Shown here in pieces: positions 9,288 through 18,279 of a stretch of DNA of 64,000 nucleotides. The position numbers and the translations under genes are program-made. The stretch is from Planctomycetaceae bacterium (GTDB lineage: Bacteria > Planctomycetota > Planctomycetia > Planctomycetales > Planctomycetaceae): the NCBI GenBank assembly GCA_019636285.1, contig JAHBXV010000008.1, positions 1 through 64,000 of the forward strand, given 5' to 3'. Each line of letters starts with the position of its first letter. Position 1 is the first letter of the stretch. A model generated the notes under the pieces. The model was not told the DNA's origin. It did not search any database and was given only the letters and a program-made list of their open reading frames with translations.

Positions 9288-9314
9288 AAAAACCCCTGCA
9301 AAACAGGGGTTTTT
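9288..9314 (-). terminator. Intrinsic terminator of tRNA-Met
   Basis: Perfect 11-bp stem AAAAACCCCTG / CAGGGGTTTTT with loop CAAAA. On the minus strand it follows the tRNA-Met 3' end by about 12 bases and ends in a run of T, a textbook rho-independent terminator. The A/T symmetry would also let it work in the other direction. Confidence 0.92.
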
Positions 9315-9326
9315 CTGAGAAACGCA

Positions 9327-9399
9327 TGGCGGTGGTGGGAATTGAACCCACGACACACGGCTTATGAAGCCGCTGCTCTAACCGCTGAGCTACACCGCC
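9327..9399 (-). tRNA. tRNA-Met(CAU), elongator-like
   Basis: 73-nt cloverleaf read on the minus strand. Acceptor GGCGGTG pairs with CACCGCC, discriminator A; D-arm GCTC/GAGC; anticodon stem GCGGC/GCCGT enclosing TTCATAA, anticodon CAT; T-arm GTGGG-TTCAATT-CCCAC. CCA is not encoded. The first acceptor pair is G-C and the anticodon stem lacks the three consecutive G-C pairs of initiators, so this is an elongator tRNA-Met or a tRNA-Ile2 whose C34 is modified to lysidine. These two cannot be separated by eye. Confidence 0.95.
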
Positions 9400-9732
9400 G
9401 CCCGGTTGGGAAAGAGTAATCTACCGTCCGGACCGAATCCGGCAACCCTCGCGGCTCTAGAATCAGACGGTCGAAGCGAATTCCACGGATTTCGGCAGCG
9501 CGGTGCTCTCCGGGAGTGTCCGACCCCGCAGAACTGGTCCGGCGCTACTTTCCCGGAGCTTGCCCGGGCGGAGATCGCGGCGGATGATGCTGTCGGCGTA
9601 GTGAACAGGGCTCTTCGAGATTGACAATCGGGCTGACCGCATGAAGCGGTCCGAAACCCCGGGGGGCTGGTCAACCAGCAGTTCCCAGGCGACAGAAAAG
9701 ACGCCAGGCCGGCGGGGAATGCTGGCTCGTTG
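9400..9732. other. Intergenic region between tRNA-Met and host-attachment gene
   Basis: About 330 bp. A minus frame at 9390-9674 runs into the tRNA and has no protein-like features. No repeat, terminator or gene was recognised; it should hold the tRNA promoter. Confidence 0.5.
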
Positions 9733-10188
9733 CTATCCAGTCAGAATTTCTTCGCGCGATTCCAGGTACGATTGAAGGTCCGCGTCGGAAAGGCCTGTCA
9801 CATCGGCGTTCAGTTCGCGAACGACCATTCGACCCAAGACCGGCGACCAGCTTTCGCGCAAAGTCCCCAGGAACTTTGGAGCGGCGACGACGATCAGCTC
9901 GTCGAAGCGATTCTCGAGCCGACAACCTTCCAGGTAGCTGGTCAGTTCAGCGGCGAACCGTCGTGCCTCCACATGGTCGAGATCTTCGTGCGGCTCAAGG
10001 GCGGAGTAATACCCGGCCGGGTGGGCGACTCGTCCGGGCTGGTCCGACTTGCACTCACTCACGCGAGCGCGCCCAGGTCCATGGCTCCAGCAGTGAAGCG
10101 TGGGATACGGAACCTGCCCATCGGGAAGGCGGTGCAGGAGCTTGGCTCGACTGCGGTCGGCGACAAGAATCCAAGTTACGCCAGACAT
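9733..10188 (-). CDS. Host-attachment (attachment protein-like) family protein
   Basis: 151 residues from ATG 10188, chosen over a frame open to 10413 because GAGGAG lies about 6 bases upstream. The start MSGVTWILVADRSRAKLL and the later RFAAELTSYLEGCR, ELIVVAAPKFLGTLRE and RELNADVTGLSDADLQSYL match the family named 'protein required for attachment to host cells' in plant-associated proteobacteria. The fold is related to the archaeal release-factor/pelota-like domain. Biochemical function is unknown and the name is historical; in a planctomycete it is best read as a small cytosolic protein of unknown role. It stands alone, with a large gap on either side. Confidence 0.8.
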   Translation of the reverse strand: MSGVTWILVADRSRAKLLHRLPDGQVPYPTLHCWSHGPGRARVSECKSDQPGRVAHPAGYYSALEPHEDLDHVEARRFAAELTSYLEGCRLENRFDELIVVAAPKFLGTLRESWSPVLGRMVVRELNADVTGLSDADLQSYLESREEILTG

Positions 10189-10684
10189 GATTCTCTCCTC
10201 GTTCTTCACGAAGAAGTTCATCGGATCGTGGACTCTATCGCCGATTATAAATCGCGACTCCTGAACTGCAACAAGCGTTCCTTGGGCTGATGCGTTCTTC
10301 CCGCTGCCGAAGAAAGGCATATCCCGCGATAGCCTGCGTTTCTTCCGCGGAAATTCACCTCTTGAGGCGGACAGCAACGTCTGGACGCCGCATCGAGATT
10401 TGGTTGTCGACAATCGCCGTCCCGATCGTTTTACCCGACGATGTCCGCCGCGACGCCGTAGAATGTGATGGGGGGCGCGCCGAGTGGAGAACGCGGCTTC
10501 CCAGACCTGACCGGTGTGACGTATTCTTCCGATGATGCTTCACGGTCATTTGTTCAGGCACCAACGGTGCCTAAGAGGCATTCAGTCGATGGCGGCTTGC
10601 ACATGACGAAATGGATCCGACAACGGCAACCGAGCCTGGCCCGTTCTCGGGCCGCCTGATCGGGACTTCTCTGGCGAGACCGGC
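10189..10684. other. Intergenic region between divergent genes
   Basis: About 500 bp separating the minus-strand attachment protein from the plus-strand msrP; both promoters should be here. A short perfect hairpin AGGCACC-AAC-GGTGCCT lies at 10556-10572. Small plus frames (10290-10535, 10465-10659) show no protein-like composition and are not called. Confidence 0.5.
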
Positions 10685-11683
10685 ATGACACATGACAACG
10701 ACTACTCCGGAAAGGAGCTGGCGGATGAGGTGACCCCTCGCTCGTTGATGTTCAATCGCCGACAATGGCTGAAGACCTCGGCGGCCGTCGCGTCGGTCGC
10801 GACGACATTCGGAATTTATCGAGCCTTTAATCCGGTCCGGCCGGTTGTCGATCCCGGGAAGGCCCTGTCGGGATTGCAGGCTCCCTCGGAGAGCGATATC
10901 GACCTCGCTGCTCAGGGTTACACGATCGACGACCCGTGGACGCCGCGAGACGACATCCTGACGTACAACAACTTTTATGAATTCACGACCAACAAACGTG
11001 CCGTGGCGAGCGTCGCTCGGGGATTCGATACGAGCGGCTGGGTTGTCGCCGTGGACGGGCTGGCCGCATCGCCTCGCGAGTTTTCCATCGCCGATCTAAT
11101 GGAACTGGCACCGCTGGAAGAGCGAATTTACCGGATGCGCTGCGTGGAAACGTGGTCCATGGTGATTCCCTGGAATGGAATTCCACTGTCCGCGCTGCTC
11201 GCGGCCGTCCGCCCTCTGCCGTCCGCGCGGTATGTCGCCTTCGAGACTCTCCTGGATCCGGCGAGGATGCCCGGCCAGCGGTCGTTCGTGCTTGACTGGC
11301 CGTATGTCGAAGGACTGCGTATCGACGAGGCCATGCATCCGCTGACAATTCTGGCGCTCGGGCTTTATGGTGAAGAACTTCCGCCGCAAGATGGGGCTCC
11401 CGTGCGTCTGGTCGTTCCCTGGAAATACGGATTCAAGGGGATTAAATCGATCGTGCGAATCACGCTGACGGACACCGAGCCGCCGACGTCCTGGAACCTG
11501 CAAGCGCCGCACGAATATGGTTTCTATGCGAACGTGAATCCCTCCGTGCCGCACCCCCGCTGGAGTCAGGCGACCGAGCAGCGAATTGGAGAAACTGGCC
11601 GCCGCGAGACGCTCCTCTTCAACGGATACAAGACCCACGTCGCGAGCCTTTACGAGGGCATGAACCTCGAAGTGAATTTTTAG
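10685..11683 (+). CDS. msrP: Protein-methionine-sulfoxide reductase catalytic subunit MsrP
   Basis: Molybdopterin enzyme, 332 residues, that reduces methionine sulfoxide in envelope proteins. A twin-arginine signal [18 protein letters not shown] (RR at 25-26) indicates folded export by Tat. The sulfite-oxidase-type Mo-cofactor domain contains the probable Mo-ligand C153 in [16 protein letters not shown], and [20 protein letters not shown] further on, all characteristic of YedY/MsrP. The C-terminal [16 protein letters not shown]-like segment ([16 protein letters not shown]) is also diagnostic. It is followed 104 bp later by its membrane partner, so the two form a repair operon for oxidised periplasmic proteins. 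ATG 10685 is kept as the start; a shorter ATG at 10748 would still retain the twin arginines. Confidence 0.95.
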   Translation: MTHDNDYSGKELADEVTPRSLMFNRRQWLKTSAAVASVATTFGIYRAFNPVRPVVDPGKALSGLQAPSESDIDLAAQGYTIDDPWTPRDDILTYNNFYEFTTNKRAVASVARGFDTSGWVVAVDGLAASPREFSIADLMELAPLEERIYRMRCVETWSMVIPWNGIPLSALLAAVRPLPSARYVAFETLLDPARMPGQRSFVLDWPYVEGLRIDEAMHPLTILALGLYGEELPPQDGAPVRLVVPWKYGFKGIKSIVRITLTDTEPPTSWNLQAPHEYGFYANVNPSVPHPRWSQATEQRIGETGRRETLLFNGYKTHVASLYEGMNLEVNF

Positions 11684-11787
11684 AATTGATCGGTAAGTGA
11701 TATGGACGGCCTGGCTCGTGTGAAGGCTGTTCGACTGACGACCCGGCTCTGCGTGACGAGTTGCCGCAAGACAAGAGTATCGACGCC

Positions 11788-13467
11788 ATGGATGCAGAGT
11801 TCGCACGGAAGCTGGTCTGGCTCAATGGTGCCGTCCCGGCGCTGATTCTTTCGTGGGATGCCTTCCAGGGACAGTTGGGCGCGAATTCCGTCAACGTGGC
11901 CATTCACATCACGGGGCTGCTGTCGCTGATCTTTCTGTTCCTGTCGCTCCTGGTCACACCGCTCCGTTGGATTACCGGTTGGGACGGAATCATCGCCTGC
12001 CGACGCCCGCTCGGGCTGTATGGATTCTTCTACGCGCTGCTGCACTTCGGAATCTATTTCGCGCTGGATCGCCAGGCCAGCATTACGAGCACCGCAAGTG
12101 AAATCGGATCGCGACGATTTCTGCTGGTCGGATTCGTTGCGCTTATGCTGCTGGTGCCACTTGCGGTGACTAGCACGCAGGGCATGATTCGACGATTAGG
12201 GCCGCGTCGTTGGAAGGGACTCCATCGATTGGTGTACCTCGTGGCGATCCTGGGCGTGGTCCATTTCTACATGCAGGTCAAGAGCGATACTCGACAGCCG
12301 CTGGCTTTTCTGCTGGTGTTGATCCCGATTCTGGGGTTTCGACCGCTCCAGCATTTCCTGGGGCAACGCGGTCGGGCGGGCAAGACCGCGCGGCAAATGA
12401 AGCCCCATTTCCGCGGAGAGCTTGTCGTCAGCGACATTGTGCAGGAGTCGCACCATGTCAAGACGTTTCGACTGGCGATGCCAGATGGGACGGACATTCC
12501 CTGGACTCATCAGCCGGGCCAGTTCGTGACGTTGACGCTGGATATCGACGGAGAACCTGTTCGCCGATGTTATACGATGGCGTCGCCACCGACCGAACGC
12601 CGCCACGTCGATCTGTCGATCAAGTGCCTGCCGGAGGGGCGTGTCTCACGATGGTTGCATGAACGTCTTAAGATCGGCGACCGCCTGCATGTCTCTGGAC
12701 CAGCCGGCGTGTTTTGGTTCGACGGACTCTCGAGCGATTCGGTCGTGCTGATCGCGGGGGGAATCGGCATCACGCCGCTGATGTCGATGCTGCGATACCT
12801 GACCACGAGTGACTGGCAAGGAGAAATCCTGCTCATCAACGTGGTTTCATCGCCGCGCGACGCCGTGTTTCTGGACGAACTTGAACAGATGTCTCGCCAG
12901 TTCCCCAATGTTCGCGTGGTGAATCATTTCAGCCGCGAGCAACCGGTGCCGATCGCCGCGGTGCCGAACGAACGCTGGGAGATTCGGAGCGGACGGCTGT
13001 CGAAAGAGAGCCTGGCAACATTCGCGCCAGAGCTGGCGTTGGCCCCGGTTTACCTCTGCGGGCCGACCGACATGATGGCGGTAACGCTTGGCTTCTTGCG
13101 GGATTTGGGCATGCCGGAGACTCGCCTGCACACCGAAGAGTTTCAACTGCCGCCCGAGTCGGTCCAGGCATTGGACATCGCTGCCGGCAACGGACCCGAA
13201 ATCGCGTCGACGATCGCTTTCACACAATCTGGCCGAACCATACACGTCGACGGGCGGAAGACGATTCTGGAAGCCGCCGAAGAGGCTGGTGTTGACCTTC
13301 CGTGGGATTGTCGGAGCGGAATCTGTGGGACGTGCCAGGTTCGCTGTATATCGGGCCAGGTCGTTATGGCCGAGCGTGTCGCGTTGTCGAAAGAGGACGA
13401 AAGGCAAGGCTACGTCCTCGCCTGCCAGGCCATTCCGGTCAGCTTTCACATCGCGATTGAGGCTTAG
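11788..13467 (+). CDS. msrQ: MsrQ-like haem membrane protein fused to FAD/NAD reductase and [2Fe-2S] ferredoxin
   Basis: 559 residues from ATG 11788 (the frame extends to a TTG at 11761). Residues about 8-190 are an MsrQ/ferric-reductase-like membrane domain with several helices and candidate haem histidines in ALLHFGIYF, LHRLVYLV and GVVHFYMQ. Then come an FAD-binding barrel with RRCYTMASPP, an NAD(P)-binding fold with VLIAGGIGITPLMSML, and a C-terminal plant-type ferredoxin with C508, C513, C516 and C546. E. coli MsrQ has only the membrane part and takes electrons from quinol or a separate flavin reductase. Here a complete NAD(P)H to FAD to FeS to haem chain could feed MsrP from one polypeptide. 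The domain calls are firm; the electron path is inference. Confidence 0.88.
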   Translation: MDAEFARKLVWLNGAVPALILSWDAFQGQLGANSVNVAIHITGLLSLIFLFLSLLVTPLRWITGWDGIIACRRPLGLYGFFYALLHFGIYFALDRQASITSTASEIGSRRFLLVGFVALMLLVPLAVTSTQGMIRRLGPRRWKGLHRLVYLVAILGVVHFYMQVKSDTRQPLAFLLVLIPILGFRPLQHFLGQRGRAGKTARQMKPHFRGELVVSDIVQESHHVKTFRLAMPDGTDIPWTHQPGQFVTLTLDIDGEPVRRCYTMASPPTERRHVDLSIKCLPEGRVSRWLHERLKIGDRLHVSGPAGVFWFDGLSSDSVVLIAGGIGITPLMSMLRYLTTSDWQGEILLINVVSSPRDAVFLDELEQMSRQFPNVRVVNHFSREQPVPIAAVPNERWEIRSGRLSKESLATFAPELALAPVYLCGPTDMMAVTLGFLRDLGMPETRLHTEEFQLPPESVQALDIAAGNGPEIASTIAFTQSGRTIHVDGRKTILEAAEEAGVDLPWDCRSGICGTCQVRCISGQVVMAERVALSKEDERQGYVLACQAIPVSFHIAIEA

Positions 13468-13502
13468 GCCGCGAGCCATGCTCGACGCTTCCGGCTTTTC
13501 TG

Positions 13503-13537
13503 CCAGTGAACCCGGAAACCAGCGGTTTCCCAACTGG
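13503..13537 (+). terminator. Stem-loop after the msrPQ operon
   Basis: GGAAACC-AGC-GGTTTCC forms a 7-bp stem, extended outward by CCAGT/ACTGG across a small internal loop, 36 bp after the msrQ stop. No T-tract follows, so it may be a weak terminator or an mRNA 3'-stabilising hairpin. Confidence 0.4.
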
Positions 13538-13675
13538 AACTGGCGAACCCTGCGAACGCTCGGCGTGTCTTAAATAGACCACGGTCCGTTGGAACGAGTA
13601 TCCGTCAGTCGGGCCTGTTCGCTTCTGAAGTCGACCGAACGGCGATGCGACCAAACTTCTTCTCAGCGATTCATC

Positions 13676-14038
13676 ATGAAGACGGCCGAACATCTTCAGG
13701 AGGCGACACTCGCGCAGCGCGTGGCCGGGGAAGATCTGCACGTTGACGACTACGTGGCCGTCCTCAAGACGACCGGTCAGTTTCTTTCGTGCATGTGGGA
13801 TCATTTCGACCCTGGTTCGGAGAAAATCGTTCGCGTTCCTTACATTCCCGACGACGCCGGAACGCCGCTGAAGGTCTTCGCGATCTGTCTCCCCTTCGTC
13901 TACGCGAAGCGTCCGAATGACACGGTCGCGACGATCGACTTGCGGATGACGGAGATCGTTCGCGTCGACAAAGGGATTGCGAAGACCGTCAGGAAGCAGA
14001 TCAAGGGGAAGGTCGGCTCAGCGGCGATCCTGCCGTGA
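13676..14038 (+). CDS. Hypothetical protein, 120 residues
   Basis: I do not recognise the family. ATG 13676 is preferred over an in-frame start at 13589 because conserved-looking sequence begins at MKTAEHLQEATLAQRVAGED. The protein is soluble, mixed alpha/beta in composition and ends in a basic stretch (KTVRKQIKGKVGSAAILP). A segment YVAVLKTTGQFLSCMWD followed by VRVPYIPDDAGTPLKVFAICLPFVYAK looks like an RNA- or ligand-binding beta barrel, but that is only impression. The ribosome-binding site is weak. The gene follows msrPQ after about 200 bp and the stem-loop, and is convergent with the DUF1501 gene 33 bp downstream. Codon use matches its neighbours, which supports it being real. Confidence 0.6.
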   Translation: MKTAEHLQEATLAQRVAGEDLHVDDYVAVLKTTGQFLSCMWDHFDPGSEKIVRVPYIPDDAGTPLKVFAICLPFVYAKRPNDTVATIDLRMTEIVRVDKGIAKTVRKQIKGKVGSAAILP

Positions 14039-14071
14039 CCTGCCACGACTCGTCGCCCCACGCAGGCTCAT

Positions 14072-15520
14072 TCAGCCGACGAGCTGATTGATGACTCGGC
14101 CGGGACAGACAACGAGCGGACGCCCCTGCTGGTCGTGCAGTTCCAACCCCTCGGGAACGCCCAAAAGGTGGTAGATCGTCGCGACCAGGTCGACCGGTGC
14201 GACTGGGTCCAGCGCGGGATAGGCGGCATGGCGATCGGAGGCCCCAATGACCTGGCCGCCGCGCGTGCCGCCACCCGCCACGACCGTTGAGAAACAGTTG
14301 GGCCAGTGATCGCGTCCGTCCGCGCCCGCACCGGCATCGCTGTTCCGTTGGCCAATGCGGGGCGTGCGGCCGAATTCACCGGTCCAGACGACAAGCGTTT
14401 CGTCGAGCAATCCCCGGTCCTGCAAATCATCCAGGAGTGCCGAGAACGCACGATCGGCGGGGGGCATCAGTCTCTCACGGTGATCGATGAAATTGCGGCT
14501 GTGAGTATCCCAATAGACGCTGACGTTCTTGATTCCGTCGTTGGGCCAGAAAACGGTGACGAATGGAATTCCTCGTTCGACCAGTCGGCGGGCTTGGAGC
14601 ACCGACTGACCATGCGGATTGCGGCCGTAGCGATCGCGCACGTCATCCGGTTCCGCCGAGAGGTCGAACGCCGCCTGACCGACTCCCGCCGCCAGGAGAT
14701 CGAACGCGCGGCTGTAATGGCGCATCAGCGATCCCGGCGCGCCGGCTTCCTGAAACGTCGAAAGTTGCTCTTCGAGGCGACCGAGCAGAGACTGCCGCGA
14801 GCGCATCCGCGAAATGTTGATTCCGTCCTGCAGGAGAAAATCGCCCACGCGGTAGTCGGGCAGGTCGGGCCGGGCGTCGATCGTCAGGGGATCCCATGAA
14901 GACCCCAGCCATCCCGCGAACTGGCCGTGGCTCTGCTCGACAAACCTCGGTACGTCGCCGGGCATCTTGGGCCGCATCTGGACAAACGGCGGTAGCGGAT
15001 CGCGACCGCGGCCGAGCTTTCCGAGCACGGCCCCCATGCTGGGCCAGTCATCCCGCAGATCATTGCTGACCGGTGGCGGCTGACCCGTGAGGAGATAATG
15101 CGTCGCGGTGGTGTGATCGACGTTGTTGTGCGTCATCGACCGAATAATGGCGAGCTTGTCGCAACGTCGCGCCAGCAACGGGAAATGCTCGCAGATTTCG
15201 ATTCCGGGGACGTTCGTAACAATGGGGCGAAACTCGCCACGAATTTCGGCAGGCGCGTCCGGCTTGAGATCCCACGTCTCCTGCTGGGCGGGTCCGCCCC
15301 ACATGAACAACAGGATGACGGCTTTCGCGCGGCCAGGAGGCTGATTCAGGCCGGCAGCCTGTGCTGCTTCTTGCGCCGCGAACAGCTTCGGCAACGACAT
15401 CCCCATGAGGCCCAGCGAACCGGCCCGGAGGATATCGCGACGAGTCACAGTCGCCGGCCTATTCATGACTTCGGAATCCATGTGCGGAAGCGGCTTTGAA
15501 CGAGAAATCTCCCCAAACAT
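14072..15520 (-). CDS. DUF1501 (sulfatase-like) exported protein
   Basis: 482 residues. A twin-arginine type signal TRRDILRAGSLGLMGMSLPKL shows export; start codons ATG 15520, 15481 and 15466 are all possible. The body has the DUF1501 landmarks: VILLFMWGGPAQQETWDLKPDAP near the N-terminus, RSMTHNNVDHTTATHYLLTG, then LVVWTGEFGRTPRIG and DHWPNCFSTVVAGGG, ending in VDLVATIYHLLGVPEGLELHD. The fold is that of the alkaline phosphatase/sulfatase superfamily, but the formylglycine CxPxR motif is absent. In planctomycetes these proteins usually occur with DUF1549/DUF1553 haem proteins; here such a gene lies further upstream at 18280. Substrate unknown. Confidence 0.93.
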   Translation of the reverse strand: MFGEISRSKPLPHMDSEVMNRPATVTRRDILRAGSLGLMGMSLPKLFAAQEAAQAAGLNQPPGRAKAVILLFMWGGPAQQETWDLKPDAPAEIRGEFRPIVTNVPGIEICEHFPLLARRCDKLAIIRSMTHNNVDHTTATHYLLTGQPPPVSNDLRDDWPSMGAVLGKLGRGRDPLPPFVQMRPKMPGDVPRFVEQSHGQFAGWLGSSWDPLTIDARPDLPDYRVGDFLLQDGINISRMRSRQSLLGRLEEQLSTFQEAGAPGSLMRHYSRAFDLLAAGVGQAAFDLSAEPDDVRDRYGRNPHGQSVLQARRLVERGIPFVTVFWPNDGIKNVSVYWDTHSRNFIDHRERLMPPADRAFSALLDDLQDRGLLDETLVVWTGEFGRTPRIGQRNSDAGAGADGRDHWPNCFSTVVAGGGTRGGQVIGASDRHAAYPALDPVAPVDLVATIYHLLGVPEGLELHDQQGRPLVVCPGRVINQLVG

Positions 15521-15621
15521 CAGTCGCGGTTGATGTTACCGGCTAGTCGTGGGGTTTGGAAGACGGATCGCACCGTTGAAGCGGCATCCCGAACTCGGCT
15601 TCTTGACGAGAACGCTGCGAA

Positions 15622-16800
15622 TCACGGACTCAGCGCTTTCTGATTCCGCTTCACAGCAGCTTGGCGAATCCGATCATTCGCCTCCTTCAGCCGCGGCGGC
15701 CACTCAAAGCGCGGAGCCGTGGCGGGATCGTAGCCGGCAAGATGACCGTGCAGTCGTGTCGCTGGCTTTGTATAGCGAAGCTCAGTGTCGCCGAAGACTT
15801 CGCGACACAGCGCCGCGAGGCGCGGATCATAGGTGAGAAGTTCCTCACGCGTATTGACGTGGTTGTGGTCGTGGTCGTTCTCGCGGTTGTTGTCGAACCA
15901 GGATTGCACTCCTTCCGCGAAGTACTCGTGGTGATTGACGCTGGCGTACTTCCCGGCCCAGAGACCCTCAGCCATCGCCGCGTCGTAAGCAGCCTTCAGC
16001 CGGGTATCGAACTCCGGATCGACGTTCGTCATCCCGCGCAGGTGAATGTTGTGAGCCAATTCATGAATCAGAATGCACTCGGTCGAGTATGGGTCGCCCT
16101 CGTAGCCGAGGAGGTTTTCCTCGGCGCAGGTACACAGCGGATCACGCTCACTTCCGCCGAGGCCCCGCGCCCGTGCGTCCCAGTAGTCTTTGCCCGAAAT
16201 CCCATTGAACTCGCCCGGTACTGCGTCCGCGAGGCGGACGAACTCTGGTTGATCGGTCGTGTATTCGTTATGAGCAAGAATGCACAGTCGCGACCCACTG
16301 CGAATCATCGCCGCACGAACATCCGGCCGCTTGGCCAGCATGAGGTCGACCAGATACGCGGCTTCGAGTAGGGCATAACGATTTACTCGCTCGGAAGCCA
16401 CGATCGGAAAGCCGGTCGCGGTGACACGCTGCGTGTAGAAGGGTGGGATACCATCCGGCTCGGGCGGCGCGAACCGCACCGCCTGCACCAGCAATTCGCT
16501 GGTCACGATTCGCTCGGCGGCATCCTTCTGGCCGACGATCGCGAACCGATGGCCAAGAGTCGTTGTGATGAACGTGTCGCGCCCCGGTTCGATGCGACCG
16601 TTCGAAACACGTTCATTCTCACTCTTCAGCCAGAAGACCTCTATCGGTTGGTCACTGCCGTTGAGAATCTGCAGGACCGGTCGCCGCATTGGCCGCTGAA
16701 CCGGTCCGCCTTTGCTTGCCGGTTCTTCGGCACTCGCAATGATTGATGCCACAAAATGGACGGCTGTAAAGTGGAGCATCGACTGGAATTTGAACGGCAT
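15622..16800 (-). CDS. Exported HExxH metallopeptidase-like protein with VHL-beta-like domain
   Basis: 392 residues from ATG 16800, which gives a signal peptide (LHFTAVHFVASIIASAEE) and has AGGA upstream. Residues about 42-104 resemble the beta domain of the von Hippel-Lindau protein: PVLQILNGSDQPIEVFWLKS, then RIEPGRDTFITTTLGHRFAI with the LGH turn of that fold. The catalytic half has the zinc motif HELAHNIH (H246, E247, H250), followed by YASVNHHEYFAEGVQSWFDN, where the HEYFAEG stretch could supply the third ligand. Planctomycete proteins joining VHL-like domains to other modules are known; the combination here is my reading. It sits between two DUF1501 genes on the same strand, 100 bp from one and about 70 bp from the other. 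Substrate unknown. Confidence 0.75.
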   Translation of the reverse strand: MPFKFQSMLHFTAVHFVASIIASAEEPASKGGPVQRPMRRPVLQILNGSDQPIEVFWLKSENERVSNGRIEPGRDTFITTTLGHRFAIVGQKDAAERIVTSELLVQAVRFAPPEPDGIPPFYTQRVTATGFPIVASERVNRYALLEAAYLVDLMLAKRPDVRAAMIRSGSRLCILAHNEYTTDQPEFVRLADAVPGEFNGISGKDYWDARARGLGGSERDPLCTCAEENLLGYEGDPYSTECILIHELAHNIHLRGMTNVDPEFDTRLKAAYDAAMAEGLWAGKYASVNHHEYFAEGVQSWFDNNRENDHDHNHVNTREELLTYDPRLAALCREVFGDTELRYTKPATRLHGHLAGYDPATAPRFEWPPRLKEANDRIRQAAVKRNQKALSP

Positions 16801-16871
16801 GGCTGGCTGTTCCTGGAGGACGTTCGACGTCGTCAAAACAGCTCACCCCGTCTGTTCGCTGGATGCAAGCC

Positions 16872-18260
16872 TCAAGACTGCAGGATCTCCTTGACCACCC
16901 GGCCATGCACGTCGGTCAGACGGTAGTCGCGGCCGGCGTGCCGGTAGGTGAGCCGTTCGTGGTCGATACCCAACAGATGCAGAATCGTTGCGTGAAAATC
17001 GTGGACATGGACGCCCTTGTCGGCGACAGTCGAGGCAATCTCATCCGTCTCGCCGTAGCTGATGCCCCCCTTCACGCCGCCGCCAGCCAGCCACGAGGAA
17101 AAGCATGCGCTGTGATGGCCGCGGCCTTTCTCGCCATCCACGCCTGGCGTCCGGCCGAACTCGGTCGTCCAGACCACCAGGGTCTCCTCCAGCATGCCAC
17201 GCGCCTTGAGATCGCGGAGGAGACCCGCAACGGGCTGGTCAATGGCTTTCGCATGGTCGGCGTGTTCAGCCATGTTGCCATGCTGGTCCCAATTGTGGCT
17301 GCTGCTGCCATCAACCAATTCAATGAACCGGACACCCCGTTCGGCGAGACGCCTCGCGACGAGACATTGCCAGCCGAAGCCCTCTGTCTGGCCGCGCTTC
17401 AGTCCATACAGCGAGAGCGTGCCGTCATCCTCGCGGCTGACGTCGAAAACCTCCGGCGCGTCGGTCTGCATGTGAAAGGCCGTTTCAAAGCTGCGGATTC
17501 GGGCCGACAGCTCCGCATCATGAGACCGTTCCGCCAGATGCCGTGAATTCAGAACATCGGCCAACCCCAGTTCCAATTCCTGAAGACCGCTTTCACTCGT
17601 ACGGCGGGCCAGGTTTGGAATCGGCTCGGCTCCGCCAATCACCCGCACGCCTTGGTGATATGCCGGGAGAAAATCATTGTTAAAAATCTGTGTCCCCGCA
17701 TACGGCATCTGCGGAGCGAGCGCCACGAACGACGGCAGGTTCCTGTTCGCGGTTCCCAGCCCATAACTCACCCACGAGCCGATGCTTGGTCGCGAGAAGA
17801 AAAACGATCCCGTATGCATCCCCAGCGTGGCGTTGTAGTGCTCGTTGTCGTTCCCATGCAGCGATTTGATGAGGCAGATGTCATCCATCAATTCACGCAA
17901 GTGCGGGAACAGGTCGCTGACCAGCGTCCCGCATTCGCCGCCGGGCTTGAAGTCCCACAGCGGCCGCAGCAGGCGACGTTCCTCGTTCGACAGCCCGCCA
18001 CCAACGCCGGTCTTTTTCCCATCCGCGGCGAAGAGCGCCGGTTTATAGTCGAACGTGTCCATCTGAGACACGCCGCCGTTGGAGAAGATAAAGATCACCC
18101 GTTTGGCACGGGCTGGAAAATGGGATGGCTTCTCCGCCAGTGGATCGTCGGCCTTCGGGCCTGAGTCTGCGAGAAGCTCGCTTAACAGGCCCGGCATCAG
18201 CATTGAACCGCCGACGAACGACCGAAGCATCTCGCGGCGAGGAAAACGGAAAGTAGTCAT
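16872..18260 (-). CDS. DUF1501 (sulfatase-like) exported protein
   Basis: 462 residues from ATG 18260, which follows GGTGGCTC; a frame open to 18368 would overlap the upstream gene. The N-terminus TFRFPRREMLRSFVGGSMLM is a Tat-type signal. DUF1501 landmarks: VIFIFSNGGVSQMDTFDYKP, LIKSLHGNDNEHYNATLGMH, SHNWDQHGNM, LVVWTTEFGRTPGVDG and HHSACFSSWLAGGG, ending in HATILHLLGIDHERLTYRH. It lies 19 bp downstream of the DUF1549/DUF1553 gene, the classic planctomycete pair, so the two proteins probably act together at the cell surface or periplasm on an unknown, likely polymeric, substrate. It differs clearly from the DUF1501 protein at 14072, so this is not a recent duplication. Confidence 0.94.
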   Translation of the reverse strand: MTTFRFPRREMLRSFVGGSMLMPGLLSELLADSGPKADDPLAEKPSHFPARAKRVIFIFSNGGVSQMDTFDYKPALFAADGKKTGVGGGLSNEERRLLRPLWDFKPGGECGTLVSDLFPHLRELMDDICLIKSLHGNDNEHYNATLGMHTGSFFFSRPSIGSWVSYGLGTANRNLPSFVALAPQMPYAGTQIFNNDFLPAYHQGVRVIGGAEPIPNLARRTSESGLQELELGLADVLNSRHLAERSHDAELSARIRSFETAFHMQTDAPEVFDVSREDDGTLSLYGLKRGQTEGFGWQCLVARRLAERGVRFIELVDGSSSHNWDQHGNMAEHADHAKAIDQPVAGLLRDLKARGMLEETLVVWTTEFGRTPGVDGEKGRGHHSACFSSWLAGGGVKGGISYGETDEIASTVADKGVHVHDFHATILHLLGIDHERLTYRHAGRDYRLTDVHGRVVKEILQS

Positions 18261-18279
18261 GAGCCACCAGGATTTCGGA

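Noticed and set aside
9327-9399. Initiator tRNA-fMet
   Set aside because: First acceptor pair is G-C, not mismatched, and the anticodon stem lacks the three consecutive G-C pairs.
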